NCBI GenBank assembly: GCA_900119535.1
Contig: FPJT01000007.1
Coordinates: 926-64,925 of the forward strand
Origin: Ruminococcus sp. XPD3002
GTDB taxonomy: Bacteria; Bacillota; Clostridia; Oscillospirales; Ruminococcaceae
Length of the DNA stretch: 64,000 nt
Direction of reading: 5' to 3'
Positions 36,747-45,195 of the stretch are shown one piece after another (position 1 is the stretch's first letter; every line of letters begins with the position of its first letter). The notes under the pieces are model-generated. The model did no database searches and was not told the DNA's origin. It saw only the letters and a list, made by a program, of their open reading frames with translations. Position numbers and translations under genes: made by a program.

Positions 36747-37697
36747 ATGAAAAAAGCATTCAAAATAATTGGAAAAGTATTCTTCGGGCTACTGATTCTT
36801 ATCGTGTTATTTGTTGTAATTATGACGATATACAATCAGATCATGCTCAAAAAGAATAAAGATCTTTATGAAACTCCGTTGGGTCAGCTTGTCGATATCG
36901 ATGGTCACAATATGAGCATCTATACTGAGGGTAAGGGCGAACATAACATAGTGTTCATGTCAGGCTGGGACACTGTTTCGCCGATACTGGATTTCAAACC
37001 GCTGTACAGCAGACTGAGCGATGATTACCGATGTGTTGTTATAGAAAAGTTCGGCTACGGATTCAGCGATATTGTGGACGGCGAAAGAGATTTTGATACC
37101 ATACTTCGTCAGGACAGAGAAGCACTTAAAAAAGCCGGCATTGAAGCTCCCTATGTGCTGTGTCCTCATTCGCTGTCGGGTTTTGAAGCTACACTCTGGG
37201 CGCAGAAATATCCAGATGAAGTGGAGGCGATAGTCGGGCTGGATATGTCAACGGCAAATTATCCTGAACTTGCGGAAATGAAAGACAGCTTTCCGCAGAA
37301 AGCCGCTATTTGCATAAACAAGGCATTAAGAGCAACAGGCGTCTTGAGACTTATGGACTTTGACATTTCGGGAACGCTTTCCGAGCAGGAAAAGAAGATA
37401 TACACAGAGATAGCCTGTCATAAAGATACGAATGAGAACATAGTAAGCGAGAACGAGAACATCGGCGCAGTTATCTTGGAGATAAATTCTGCGGCTTTGC
37501 CCGAAACACCCACTTTGCAGTTTCTTTCCGGCGATAACAAGAATGATGAATTATGGTACTCAACTCATAAGGAATATGCCGACGCTTCAACAAGGGGCGA
37601 AATAGTTCAGTTGGAATGCGGTCACTATGTTCACGATTTTGAGTATGAAAGAATAAGCAAAGATATAAAGGAATTTATAGAAAAAGATAACGGTTAA
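36747..37697 (+). CDS. Membrane-anchored alpha/beta hydrolase
   Basis: 316 residues from the ATG at 36747 (AAAGGAG 9 nt upstream; the ATG at 36726 overlaps that site). One N-terminal membrane helix (~residues 8-28, VFFGLLILIVLFVVIMTIY) is followed by an alpha/beta hydrolase fold. The nucleophile elbow is CPHSLSGFEA, the oxyanion region is FMSGWDTVSPILDF, and ECGHYVH near the C-terminus supplies the His. The family hydrolyses esters or amides; the substrate is unknown. Base use is slightly more AT-rich than its neighbours. Confidence 0.8.
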   Translation: MKKAFKIIGKVFFGLLILIVLFVVIMTIYNQIMLKKNKDLYETPLGQLVDIDGHNMSIYTEGKGEHNIVFMSGWDTVSPILDFKPLYSRLSDDYRCVVIEKFGYGFSDIVDGERDFDTILRQDREALKKAGIEAPYVLCPHSLSGFEATLWAQKYPDEVEAIVGLDMSTANYPELAEMKDSFPQKAAICINKALRATGVLRLMDFDISGTLSEQEKKIYTEIACHKDTNENIVSENENIGAVILEINSAALPETPTLQFLSGDNKNDELWYSTHKEYADASTRGEIVQLECGHYVHDFEYERISKDIKEFIEKDNG

Positions 37698-37733
37698 ATT
37701 CTGATTTATTTTAGTAACCGAATAAAATACAAT

Positions 37734-37763
37734 GCCCCCGAGTGCTTTACAACGCTCGGGGGC
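37734..37763 (-). terminator. Terminator after lysozyme-like dockerin gene
   Basis: GCCCCCGAG (37734-37742) pairs with CTCGGGGGC (37755-37763). T-rich sequence follows only in the leftward direction (TTGTATTTTATT). Confidence 0.7.
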
Positions 37764-37818
37764 AAAACTTCTGTATCAATGTCACGCTTTAACAGGAGTC
37801 CGTTTTATTATCTTATCG

Positions 37819-38922
37819 TCAACCATCATCCGCTTCGGATACCAGTTTTCTCAGGAGTACCAGGTCGAAAGCGTTCAGACGCTCATCCCTGCAAACATCG
37901 CCATTCTTCCATACAGTCAGCTCTGTTGTTTTTCCGAGAAGGAAGCTCTGAAGCTCTACTGCATCTGCGATACTTACACTGCCGTCCCCGTTGACGTCAC
38001 CAACAACGTCCTTAACCACAGGCTGCTGCTTTTCCTCAACAGGTGCCATGCTCGGCTCAGTATCTCCCCACCAGTCCCAGCGGTCAGCGGTACGGTATTT
38101 CTCCATTTCTCCGCCTGCGGAAGTCCAGGTGAAAACGTTATCGTAGAGGTGCCCCTCATAGTAATAGAACTGCGCCATTGAGCAGATCTCATCCGCATAT
38201 GTCTTGTATGCTCCGTCATCCTCAGCCATATAGCACCAGCCTGTATTGAATCCCTTAAGGCTGTTTCGTATTACCTGATAGCCGTGCATATTTTCTTCAT
38301 TTATGCATATCTCGGCAAAGTGGAGAATCTTTCTGATTCCCATGTGGTTCGAGATGATACAGTCATAGAAATTCTGCGGGGTAAACGAATACTGGAACAT
38401 CTCGGGGACATTGTCCTCGGGCATGAACTTCGGATCGCAGTCCGCAAAAGCTGTAACAGCAGTCTGAAGAGTACCGTATGCGTGGGCAGAGTTTACTCCC
38501 CAGCCGTCCTCATAGGCTGTTTCGTGGTCCGAACCTATCTTTCCTTCGCCAAGAGTTGATTCTCTGGAACCCAGTCCGAGAAAGAGTGCGTACATCTTCT
38601 CACGGTCAGGCTGTCCGAGACGTGTTGAAATAAGATCCCAGTGCTCGTCGATCTCCTTATAGAGTGCGTATTTGACCTCCTGAACGGTCATTTTGTGGTT
38701 GATAGCACGTATCTCCTCAGTCGAAGCATCCGCAGGGGTATTTCTTTCACCGAAATTCAGCGGGTTTCCTACGCCCTCTGTCTGGATATCGCGTGTAGTA
38801 TCGTGAAGTGGTTCACAGGTGCTTCCTGCGAAGTACCACTCATCTGCCGAAGCCTTCATCGGAAGTAAACTTACAAACATTACTGCAGACAGGACCGCAG
38901 AAACTGCTTTCTTCAATCTCAT
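37819..38922 (-). CDS. Dockerin protein with lysozyme-like N-terminal domain
   Basis: 367 residues. Signal peptide ~1-26 (AVSAVLSAVMFVSLLPMKASA). Residues ~90-290 include ALFLGLGSRESTLGEG followed ~20 residues later by HAYGTLQTAV, which looks like the catalytic-Glu and G-x-x-Q signatures of lysozyme/transglycosylase folds; this is inference. The C-terminal ~60 residues are a type I dockerin: DVNGDGSVSIADAVELQSFL and GDVCRDERLNAFDLVLLRKL, the second loop being degenerate. The dockerin should place it on a cellulosome scaffold. AGGAGG precedes the ATG. It may cleave peptidoglycan or a related amino-sugar polymer, or lack activity. Confidence 0.75.
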   Translation of the reverse strand: MRLKKAVSAVLSAVMFVSLLPMKASADEWYFAGSTCEPLHDTTRDIQTEGVGNPLNFGERNTPADASTEEIRAINHKMTVQEVKYALYKEIDEHWDLISTRLGQPDREKMYALFLGLGSRESTLGEGKIGSDHETAYEDGWGVNSAHAYGTLQTAVTAFADCDPKFMPEDNVPEMFQYSFTPQNFYDCIISNHMGIRKILHFAEICINEENMHGYQVIRNSLKGFNTGWCYMAEDDGAYKTYADEICSMAQFYYYEGHLYDNVFTWTSAGGEMEKYRTADRWDWWGDTEPSMAPVEEKQQPVVKDVVGDVNGDGSVSIADAVELQSFLLGKTTELTVWKNGDVCRDERLNAFDLVLLRKLVSEADDG

Positions 38923-39017
38923 ATATATTCCTCCTGTTTCTGTTGATTTTTAGCCGAAACGGTTCTTTCATAAAAATTATAAAGGATACAGCAATTTTTG
39001 TCAAGGTAAATATTGCG

Positions 39018-39059
39018 AAAAAAGTCATAAAGGAAGCACTGCTGTCCTTTATGACTTTT
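39018..39059 (-). terminator. Terminator after PDPG-repeat protein gene
   Basis: A perfect stem pairs 39021-39034 with 39045-39058; on the minus strand it ends in a six-T run. Confidence 0.88.
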
Positions 39060-39066
39060 CTGGTTT

Positions 39067-39813
39067 TTAGTAAAGCGGTGAGTCTTCTCCTCCGCCTGTT
39101 TCTCCTCCACCGCTGTAATCCGGAACTCCGGGATCAGGTGTGACTACACCCGGATCAGGAGTTACTACTCCGGGATCCGGCGTTACTACCCCGGGATCTG
39201 GTGTTACAACTCCCGGATCGGGTGTTACTACTCCGGGATCAGGTGTTACACCCGGATCTACATATCCGCCGTTCGGATCAACATATCCTGCATTCGGATC
39301 AGGAGTCCAACCGCCTGTCGGCTCAGGTACCCATCCTGTAGGCTCCTGTATTCCTGTAGGTGCTGAAGGCGACTCTACAGGAGCTGTAGTATTGGCATAA
39401 CCGTTATCAACAGGTGTGGTATATGTCTCGTAATTGCCCGGCATTATAGCTGTAGGTATTCTTCCGTTCCACAAGAATCCCGAACCTGTAGTTACGTTTA
39501 TCTTGTAGTTAGTCCTTGTAGTTGAAGCTGTGGACTTGGTAGATACCTTGCTTGTAGCTACTGTGCTTGTTGCGGCTGTACCCGATATAGTAGTTACAAC
39601 TCCGGGAACCGCAGTTACCGCACCGCCTGAACCGTTATCCCTGAAAATGCTTTCACGTCCGATATTGGACATTATCTTTTCAGAAGGGGTTATAGGGAAT
39701 AAAACAAAGAACACAGTTATCAGCAGTGTAAGCAATACAAGACATGCACACGACAGCATAGTGATCTTTGTTGATCGTTTTAGATTACCGAAAAAGTCAG
39801 CGACTCTGCTCAT
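39067..39813 (-). CDS. Membrane-anchored protein with PDPGVVT repeats
   Basis: 248 residues from the ATG at 39813 (GGAGAG 7 nt upstream). A short basic cytosolic start (MSRVADFFGNLKRSTK) leads to one membrane helix (~18-40, ITMLSCACLVLLTLLITVFFV). The outer part is Thr/Ser-rich, then Pro/Gly-rich, with about six tandem VVTPDPG units and a GGGETGGGED tail. No enzyme domain is visible. It could be a cell-wall-spanning stalk or spacer. It has a sigma-A promoter and a terminator of its own. The function is unknown. Confidence 0.75.
   Translation of the reverse strand: MSRVADFFGNLKRSTKITMLSCACLVLLTLLITVFFVLFPITPSEKIMSNIGRESIFRDNGSGGAVTAVPGVVTTISGTAATSTVATSKVSTKSTASTTRTNYKINVTTGSGFLWNGRIPTAIMPGNYETYTTPVDNGYANTTAPVESPSAPTGIQEPTGWVPEPTGGWTPDPNAGYVDPNGGYVDPGVTPDPGVVTPDPGVVTPDPGVVTPDPGVVTPDPGVVTPDPGVPDYSGGGETGGGEDSPLY
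39130..39255. repeat. 21-bp tandem repeats encoding VVTPDPG
   Basis: About six units of 21 bp, with synonymous variation between copies (CCGGGATCC, CCCGGATCG and similar). The other strand also reads as a repeat (GVTTPGS), a by-product of the composition. Confidence 0.85.
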
Positions 39814-39880
39814 TTTAACACTCTCCAGTTTAACTTTCTGAGGTTTCAGCCTATCCGACTGATAAACAGTCAACGAGATT

Positions 39881-39909
39881 ATTATATACCATTTGCAAAG
39901 AAAAGTCAA
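39881..39909 (-). promoter_or_regulatory. Promoter for PDPG-repeat protein
   Basis: On the minus strand TTGACT (39909-39904), 17-nt spacer, TATAAT (39886-39881). Confidence 0.75.
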
Positions 39910-40007
39910 GGAAAAAACCGATATTATCACAATTTTTTCACCTTTAGCTGAGAATATGCACTGATAAAGAAAAAGCAACTTTCAATGAATAAAAAACATT
40001 TTTTGAC

Positions 40008-40036
40008 TTGACATCACAAACTACAGCAGTTATAAT
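40008..40036 (+). promoter_or_regulatory. Consensus promoter for the nitroreductase operon
   Basis: TTGACA (40008-40013), 17-nt spacer, TATAAT (40031-40036). The ~115-nt leader has GCCGATC (near 40050) able to pair with GATCGGC (near 40117). Apart from the two divergent promoters and this stem I see nothing in 39814-40158. Confidence 0.82.
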
Positions 40037-40158
40037 AAATGTGGATATAGCCGATCTGAAGTTGTTTGGCAGACATTAATAAATGTGTACTCAATGACCG
40101 TATTCTGACAATATATGATCGGCGGATCAAAAGTATCTTTTTATAAAGGAGAATCATT

Positions 40159-40686
40159 ATGGATGAACTTGAAAAAATCATTACCGAAAGAAGAAGTATC
40201 CGCAGCTTTAAGGATACTCCCGTCCCACGCGAGCTTATCGACAAGATCATAAATGCAGGGCTCTTTGCCGCATCGGGCAGAGGACTTCAGGTACCTAAGA
40301 TCATTGCCGTTACAAACAAGGAGCTCAGGGACGCTGTTTCCGATGAAAACCGCAGGATCGGAGGCTGGAACGAGGGTTTCGATCCCTTTTACGGCGCACC
40401 TGTTATCCTTATCGTAGTTGCAGACAGCACTGTTCCTACTGCTGTGTATGACGGTTCGCTCACTATGGGAAATATGATGCTCATGGCTCATGATCTCGGA
40501 CTCGGCAGTATCTGGATCCACCGTGCAAAGGAAGAATTCGATTCCGAATTCGGAAAAAACCTGCTCCGCAAAGCAGGTATCGAAGGAGACTTCGAGGGTA
40601 TAGCTCACCTTGCGGTAGGTTACACTAAAGGTGACTATCCCGCAGTTATCCCAAGAAACGACGGACGAGTTTTCTATCTGGACTAA
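40159..40686 (+). CDS. Nitroreductase-family flavoprotein
   Basis: 175 residues, the compact FMN-dependent form. The start has the family signature ITERRSIRSFKDTPVPRELI; later GLFAASGRGLQVPKIIAVTN and MMLMAHDLGLGSIWIHRAKE match the FMN-contact and dimer helices, and the C-terminal HLAVGYTKGDYP is typical. These enzymes reduce nitro compounds, quinones or similar acceptors with NAD(P)H. AAAGGAG precedes the ATG. It is the first gene of a three-gene unit with a membrane protein and an rRNA methyltransferase. Confidence 0.9.
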   Translation: MDELEKIITERRSIRSFKDTPVPRELIDKIINAGLFAASGRGLQVPKIIAVTNKELRDAVSDENRRIGGWNEGFDPFYGAPVILIVVADSTVPTAVYDGSLTMGNMMLMAHDLGLGSIWIHRAKEEFDSEFGKNLLRKAGIEGDFEGIAHLAVGYTKGDYPAVIPRNDGRVFYLD

Positions 40687-40700
40687 TAAGGAGAAATAAT

Positions 40701-41393
40701 ATGGACGATTTCAATACATATAAAAAGCCTGATCCCAAGGATCTTCCCTTCGATCCCAGCAGGCGAAACGAAAACGACTTTCCCGAGTCCGCACACGAAA
40801 CAGTCTACTCCTCATCGGACCTTTCATTCGAGGGATCATTTGAAGAGGATAACCGCGTACTCGAGATAGGCAAGGGCGTCATCGGCGCACTTATCGGCTC
40901 TATACCCGGTATTATCATATGGATACTCATAGGAAGGTTCGGTATCATTGCTTCGCTCAGCGGTGCTATACTTGCAGGCGGTGTAGTCATGGGCTATAAA
41001 TTCACACAGAAAAACGAAGTTCTCTCAAAGCGAACAGGCATCATCATCTGCGTACTCGTCATCATTTTTGCTATACATATTTCCCAGAAGATATCATGGT
41101 GCATGCAGCTTTCAGACTTCTATGCACGTTATGTTGATGACCTGAAGGATTCTCTTTACGCTCTCGGTGAACTCGGAAACATGAGCAAAGATGAGATAGA
41201 CAAGATGTACCGTGATACCATCTATGAGACATTCGGCTTCTATGAAGGTACATTCGGCGATTTCTATGATAATTTCTACAGGGTACTTTCAGCTGTCGGC
41301 GCAGTCGGAAAATACATAGGTTCACTTATCATGTCCATATGCTTCGCAGCAGCAGGTTCTTTTGCTATGTGGAGAAGAAACTTTTACTTATGA
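40701..41393 (+). CDS. Uncharacterised membrane protein with four helices
   Basis: 230 residues. A ~55-residue acidic, Pro-rich cytosolic start (KKPDPKDLPFDPSRR) leads to three closely spaced helices (~60-130: VIGALIGSIPGIIIWILIG, IIASLSGAILAGGVVMGY, IIICVLVIIFAIHI), an ~80-residue acidic/aromatic loop, then a last helix (YIGSLIMSICFAAAGSFAMW). I do not recognise the family. It sits 14 nt after the nitroreductase and 12 nt before the SpoU gene with its own GGAG. Confidence 0.75.
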   Translation: MDDFNTYKKPDPKDLPFDPSRRNENDFPESAHETVYSSSDLSFEGSFEEDNRVLEIGKGVIGALIGSIPGIIIWILIGRFGIIASLSGAILAGGVVMGYKFTQKNEVLSKRTGIIICVLVIIFAIHISQKISWCMQLSDFYARYVDDLKDSLYALGELGNMSKDEIDKMYRDTIYETFGFYEGTFGDFYDNFYRVLSAVGAVGKYIGSLIMSICFAAAGSFAMWRRNFYL

Positions 41394-41405
41394 TACGGAG
41401 TTTGA

Positions 41406-42224
41406 ATGGCTGAGATAATAGAGATAACCGACCTTTCCGCTATCGCACTCGTACCCTATACCAATACCTCGGAAGCCGAACTGAAAAAATGGCAGGGTAC
41501 AGACTGCGGTGTATTCGTCGCAGAAAGTCCGAAAGTGATACGAACTGCTGTTGAAGAAGGATTCATGCCGATATCCTTCCTTTGCGAGCGTAAATATATA
41601 ACAGGTCAGGCAAGGGATATCCTTGCTGCTTTCGATGATGTACCCGTTTATACTGCGGACAGCGAGGTGCTTACCGAACTTACGGGTTTCAGAATGACTC
41701 AGGGTATACTATGTACGATGAAGCGCAGACCGCTTCCCACTCCCTCGGAAATCCTTTCAGGCGCAAGCCGTATCGCTGTACTCGAAAACATCATGAATCA
41801 GACAAACATCGGCGCTATATTCCGTTCCGCAGCTGCACTCGGATTCGATGCGGTGTTGCTTACACCGTCATGCAGCGATCCCTTATACCGCCGTTCAGTC
41901 AGAGTCAGCATGGGTACCGTATTCAGCATACCGTGGACTTATCTCGAATCCTCCCCTCCCGACTATGTAAAGGAACTTGCAGGATACGGATTCCGGACTG
42001 CGGCAATGGCACTGAGAAACGATACCATAAGTATCGAGGATGAGGCGCTGCAAAGTACCGACAAATTAGCCGTCCTTTTCGGCACAGAGGGTACAGGTCT
42101 CTGCGAGGAGACTATCAACGCCTGCGACTATACTATTAAGATACCTATGTATCACGGAGTCGATTCGCTTAACGTTGCGGCAGCAAGTGCAGTGGCATTC
42201 TGGCAGCTCCGCAAAAAAAATTAA
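41406..42224 (+). CDS. TrmH/SpoU-family RNA 2'-O-methyltransferase
   Basis: 272 residues. The N-terminal ~100 residues are a substrate-binding domain (WQGTDCGVFVAESPKVIRTA). The SPOUT knot motifs follow: VLENIMNQTNIGAIFRSAAALGFDAVLL, then AVLFGTEGTGL, then IPMYHGVDSLNVAAASAVA. These three motifs bind S-adenosylmethionine. It likely modifies rRNA or tRNA; which nucleotide is unknown. A strong terminator follows directly. Confidence 0.88.
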   Translation: MAEIIEITDLSAIALVPYTNTSEAELKKWQGTDCGVFVAESPKVIRTAVEEGFMPISFLCERKYITGQARDILAAFDDVPVYTADSEVLTELTGFRMTQGILCTMKRRPLPTPSEILSGASRIAVLENIMNQTNIGAIFRSAAALGFDAVLLTPSCSDPLYRRSVRVSMGTVFSIPWTYLESSPPDYVKELAGYGFRTAAMALRNDTISIEDEALQSTDKLAVLFGTEGTGLCEETINACDYTIKIPMYHGVDSLNVAAASAVAFWQLRKKN

Positions 42225-42236
42225 AACAGCAATATC

Positions 42237-42273
42237 GGGGGACTTTTCCGAAGAAAGGTCCCCCATTTTTTTA
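42237..42273 (+). terminator. Terminator after SpoU methyltransferase
   Basis: GGGGGAC (from 42237) pairs with GTCCCCC (ending ~42264), followed by seven T. The 42274-42435 gap holds nothing else I recognise. Confidence 0.9.
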
Positions 42274-42435
42274 TCGTCTACTGTTTTCGGTATGCGATAG
42301 TAGTTTTCTGCTGTGCAGTTCACAACTGAGTTTTTTTATGTAAAATCATAGCATAATTGTGTCGGAATTGCAAGACAATATTACACCCATTTCTTGAAAC
42401 CAGAAAAAAATGTAGTGAAAAAGCATGATATTCAA

Positions 42436-42464
42436 TTGACTTATACGCATACGAATTGTACAAT
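42436..42464 (+). promoter_or_regulatory. Promoter for the double metallopeptidase
   Basis: TTGACT (42436-42441), 17-nt spacer, TACAAT (42459-42464). Confidence 0.65.
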
Positions 42465-42522
42465 ATAGATAGATGATCGTGTAATTTCCGTGTTTTCAAT
42501 GTCAAAACAGGAGGAGATATTT

Positions 42523-44928
42523 ATGGGATACAAAAACAGGATAACAGCTGCTTTATTTGCCTCTGCTATGGCAATAACTGCAATGACTGCTGATCTTCCG
42601 AACTTTTCAGCACCTGTCACTCTCAGTGCATATGCTGAGAGCATAAGCGACATGCCGTCTGATTTTCAGTATGCCGCCGACTGGATATGGAAGAACCGCA
42701 TAGAGCGTGAGCAGTCCACAGTCCGCCGCAATACTATATTCGACCAGATAGTTGCAGGGAAAGGCAGTATCAACTACGTTGTGAAATGGCAGTCCTACCG
42801 GACCGTCACATACGAACAGCGTCAGCAGTTCGAGCAAATGCTCTCGGATTGCATAAATGCGTGGAACGACTGGCTTGCAGGCTATGAAAACTGGCCATAC
42901 GAGCATATCGATGTAAAGGTAGTCGGCTGGGCAGTGATCGATAAAAGCTGTCTGCTTGACCTTCATGACGATGAGGTGGTTTATACCGATACAAGGTACT
43001 ATGATGCACAATACGATACCTCAAACGGCAGGGATACTATCCCCGATAAAGAACCCTTTGCTCCTTCCGAGCTTTCACGCTTCGACCACTTTACGGAAAA
43101 GGGCTATGAGTATCCGGGAGGTCTTGATAACCGATTCGATATGTATATGTGGGCTACTCAGGGATTCCCGGACATCGGAGGATGCGGCGGAGACTGGGGA
43201 CAGCGTCTGTCGGATACCGCTTATCTCAGCATGATACGGCACGGAAGTCTGCACGTACTCGAACATGAAATAGGTCACGGATTCGGTATGACGGATTTCT
43301 ACGGCGGCGAAGGCGAATCGGACGGTTTCCCTCCGGGAGGATTCCCGGGCGGTGAAAACTCCATAATGATGGCAGGCTCTGCCGCAAAGATAACCGATTT
43401 CGACGGCTGGATGCTCCGCTATATGTGGACTAAAATAAAGGACGATAAAGACAGATTCGACCTTGCTAATGCTCTGCCTTCACCTCCACAGCAAACCGAT
43501 GCGCCCTCATATGAAGGCGAAATCATTACTGGCGACATTGACGCTAATGGCAAGGTAGAGATAGCGGATGCGGTTCTTTTACAGAAATGGCTTCTCAGAA
43601 TGCCCGATACCTATCTCCCTTACTGGAATGCAGCAGACATCTGTCAGGACAACAAGCTGGATGCTTTTGACCTTTGCCAACTCAGGCGTATGCTGGTATA
43701 CGGTTCGGAACCAACTGCGGACAGCAGTCCGCTGATTCCTGCTACAGTATCGAAATTCGGCAAAATGACTCCCTCAACGGGCGATTGTAAAATGCTTTCG
43801 GTATTTGTGGAATTTGCAGATCAGAAATACAGTCGGCCGCTTTCAGCAGAAACAGTCAAGGAAAAGTTCTTCGGTCACGGCAATAAAAATTATCCCGATG
43901 ACAGTATCAGCGATTGGTACGAAAGAGCTTCCTACGGAAATCTTCATATCGACGGCGACGTTTACTATTACACACTGCCCCGCAATATGTCCGACTATAT
44001 GAACGATGACCGCTCGTTTGAGGATTTTGCTATGGAAGTTCTCTCAGGTCTCGACAGTCAGATAAACTATGCTGATTACGATGCAAATAATGACGGCATT
44101 ATCGACTGCCTCTCTCTCGGAGTTCCCCTTGACAACGCTGATGAATCGCTGAAAGAGTACTGGTGGGGCTGTACCGCTGTATGGTGGGATAATCCGTACT
44201 TCTCCCTTGACGGAAAGAAGCTCAATAAGTACATCATCCTCGATGTTTCGCCTTATTCGGATACGATAGGTGAAGCCAAATCAGTACTCGAACACGAAAT
44301 GGGACACTCACTCGGACTCCCTGACTATTACCTCTATGAAGCAGGTGACGACTGGGAAGGATATAAAGGTGCCGCAGGCTTTGAACGCATGGACGATTCC
44401 ATCGGCGATTTTTCAAGCTTTTCAAAGCTGATGTACGGCTGGCTCCGTGATGATGAGGTACAGTGGTTCAGCGGCGGAACTCAGAGTTTCAGACTGAAGG
44501 ACAGTTCCGCTCAGGGCAGTTGTCTTATAGTACCTATTACTTCTGAGGTCGGCGATATAACATCTGAGTACTTCCTCGTTGAATATGTGACTCAGAAAAA
44601 CAACAACACAGAAGCTTCATGGTACACCAGAGACTCAGGAGTCCGCATCTTCCATATCAATGCTGAGCTTCAGCGTGATGAATGGTCGGGACTTAAGGAT
44701 TTCAAGTACGGCGGCTACAGCGAGTATTATCTCGGCAACGACCGTTTCCGCGTGACACGTCTTGTAAATGAGGGACACGGTTTCTACCATACAGGGGACA
44801 TCTGCTCATACGGTACCAAAAATTTTGCAGGCTATGACAGCAACGGATACCAGACTATAGATACAGGTATTACTATCGAGATCGGTGAACTGAAAAACGG
44901 TGAGTATACCGTTACCGTAAGAAAGTAA
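42523..44928 (+). CDS. Secreted protein with two zinc-peptidase motifs and an internal dockerin
   Basis: 801 residues from the ATG at 42523 (AGGAGGAG upstream; an earlier in-frame ATG at 42490 lacks one). Signal peptide ~1-38. Domain A (~40-325) has HEIGH at 248-252 followed by GFGMTDF, an HExxHxxGxxD zinc site; its family is otherwise unclear. Residues ~337-393 are a type I dockerin (GDIDANGKVEIADAVLLQKW and AFDLCQLRRML). Domain B (~405-801) resembles the M6/immune-inhibitor-A peptidases: HEMGH at 591-595 with SLGLPDYYLY, then a GDFSSFSKLMYGWL segment. A mid-protein dockerin between two peptidase domains is unusual. It probably trims other proteins at the cellulosome or degrades plant or microbial proteins. 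Confidence 0.82.
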   Translation: MGYKNRITAALFASAMAITAMTADLPNFSAPVTLSAYAESISDMPSDFQYAADWIWKNRIEREQSTVRRNTIFDQIVAGKGSINYVVKWQSYRTVTYEQRQQFEQMLSDCINAWNDWLAGYENWPYEHIDVKVVGWAVIDKSCLLDLHDDEVVYTDTRYYDAQYDTSNGRDTIPDKEPFAPSELSRFDHFTEKGYEYPGGLDNRFDMYMWATQGFPDIGGCGGDWGQRLSDTAYLSMIRHGSLHVLEHEIGHGFGMTDFYGGEGESDGFPPGGFPGGENSIMMAGSAAKITDFDGWMLRYMWTKIKDDKDRFDLANALPSPPQQTDAPSYEGEIITGDIDANGKVEIADAVLLQKWLLRMPDTYLPYWNAADICQDNKLDAFDLCQLRRMLVYGSEPTADSSPLIPATVSKFGKMTPSTGDCKMLSVFVEFADQKYSRPLSAETVKEKFFGHGNKNYPDDSISDWYERASYGNLHIDGDVYYYTLPRNMSDYMNDDRSFEDFAMEVLSGLDSQINYADYDANNDGIIDCLSLGVPLDNADESLKEYWWGCTAVWWDNPYFSLDGKKLNKYIILDVSPYSDTIGEAKSVLEHEMGHSLGLPDYYLYEAGDDWEGYKGAAGFERMDDSIGDFSSFSKLMYGWLRDDEVQWFSGGTQSFRLKDSSAQGSCLIVPITSEVGDITSEYFLVEYVTQKNNNTEASWYTRDSGVRIFHINAELQRDEWSGLKDFKYGGYSEYYLGNDRFRVTRLVNEGHGFYHTGDICSYGTKNFAGYDSNGYQTIDTGITIEIGELKNGEYTVTVRK

Positions 44929-44947
44929 TTCCTGTGCCGCTAAAAAT

Positions 44948-45107
44948 ATTGCTCCACCAATTAACTCTTGAAGAAATATTGCGACGGACTGGCAGAGAAA
45001 GGCAAGGAAGAAAGTCGCAGGAATGCTGTCGCATTTCAAGACTTTCTGACGCAGTATTTCGCTGTCAGGACAAGCAAGAAAATTCAGGAGTTAGTTGGGG
45101 GAGCAAT
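44948..45107. mobile_element. Candidate MITE with 25-bp inverted repeats
   Basis: Arms at 44948-44972 and 45083-45107 match 22 of 25 as inverted repeats. A second inner pair (44973-44985 and 45048-45060) matches 11 of 13, so most of the 160 bp can fold on itself. A TA dinucleotide borders each end (44947-44948 and 45107-45108), consistent with IS630/mariner-type insertion. No transposase is encoded, although one plus-strand frame reads as a protein-like remnant (NAVAFQDFLTQYFAVRTSKK). It lies between two dockerin genes. Confidence 0.5.
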
Positions 45108-45118
45108 AATATAAAAGT

Positions 45119-45159
45119 CTCCGCTGTATATCGCAGAAATGATATACAGCGGAGTTTTT
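45119..45159. terminator. Bidirectional terminator between two dockerin genes
   Basis: CTCCGCTGTATATC (45119-45132) pairs perfectly with GATATACAGCGGAG (45141-45154), with TTTTT to the right and a T-rich stretch on the other strand. Confidence 0.88.
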
Positions 45160-45195
45160 CGTTTATGGTATTTTCTTTTGCTGTGATAACCGTCT

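Noticed and set aside
39130..39255. CRISPR or regulatory repeat
   Set aside because: The 21-bp units are in frame and encode VVTPDPG; variation is mostly synonymous.
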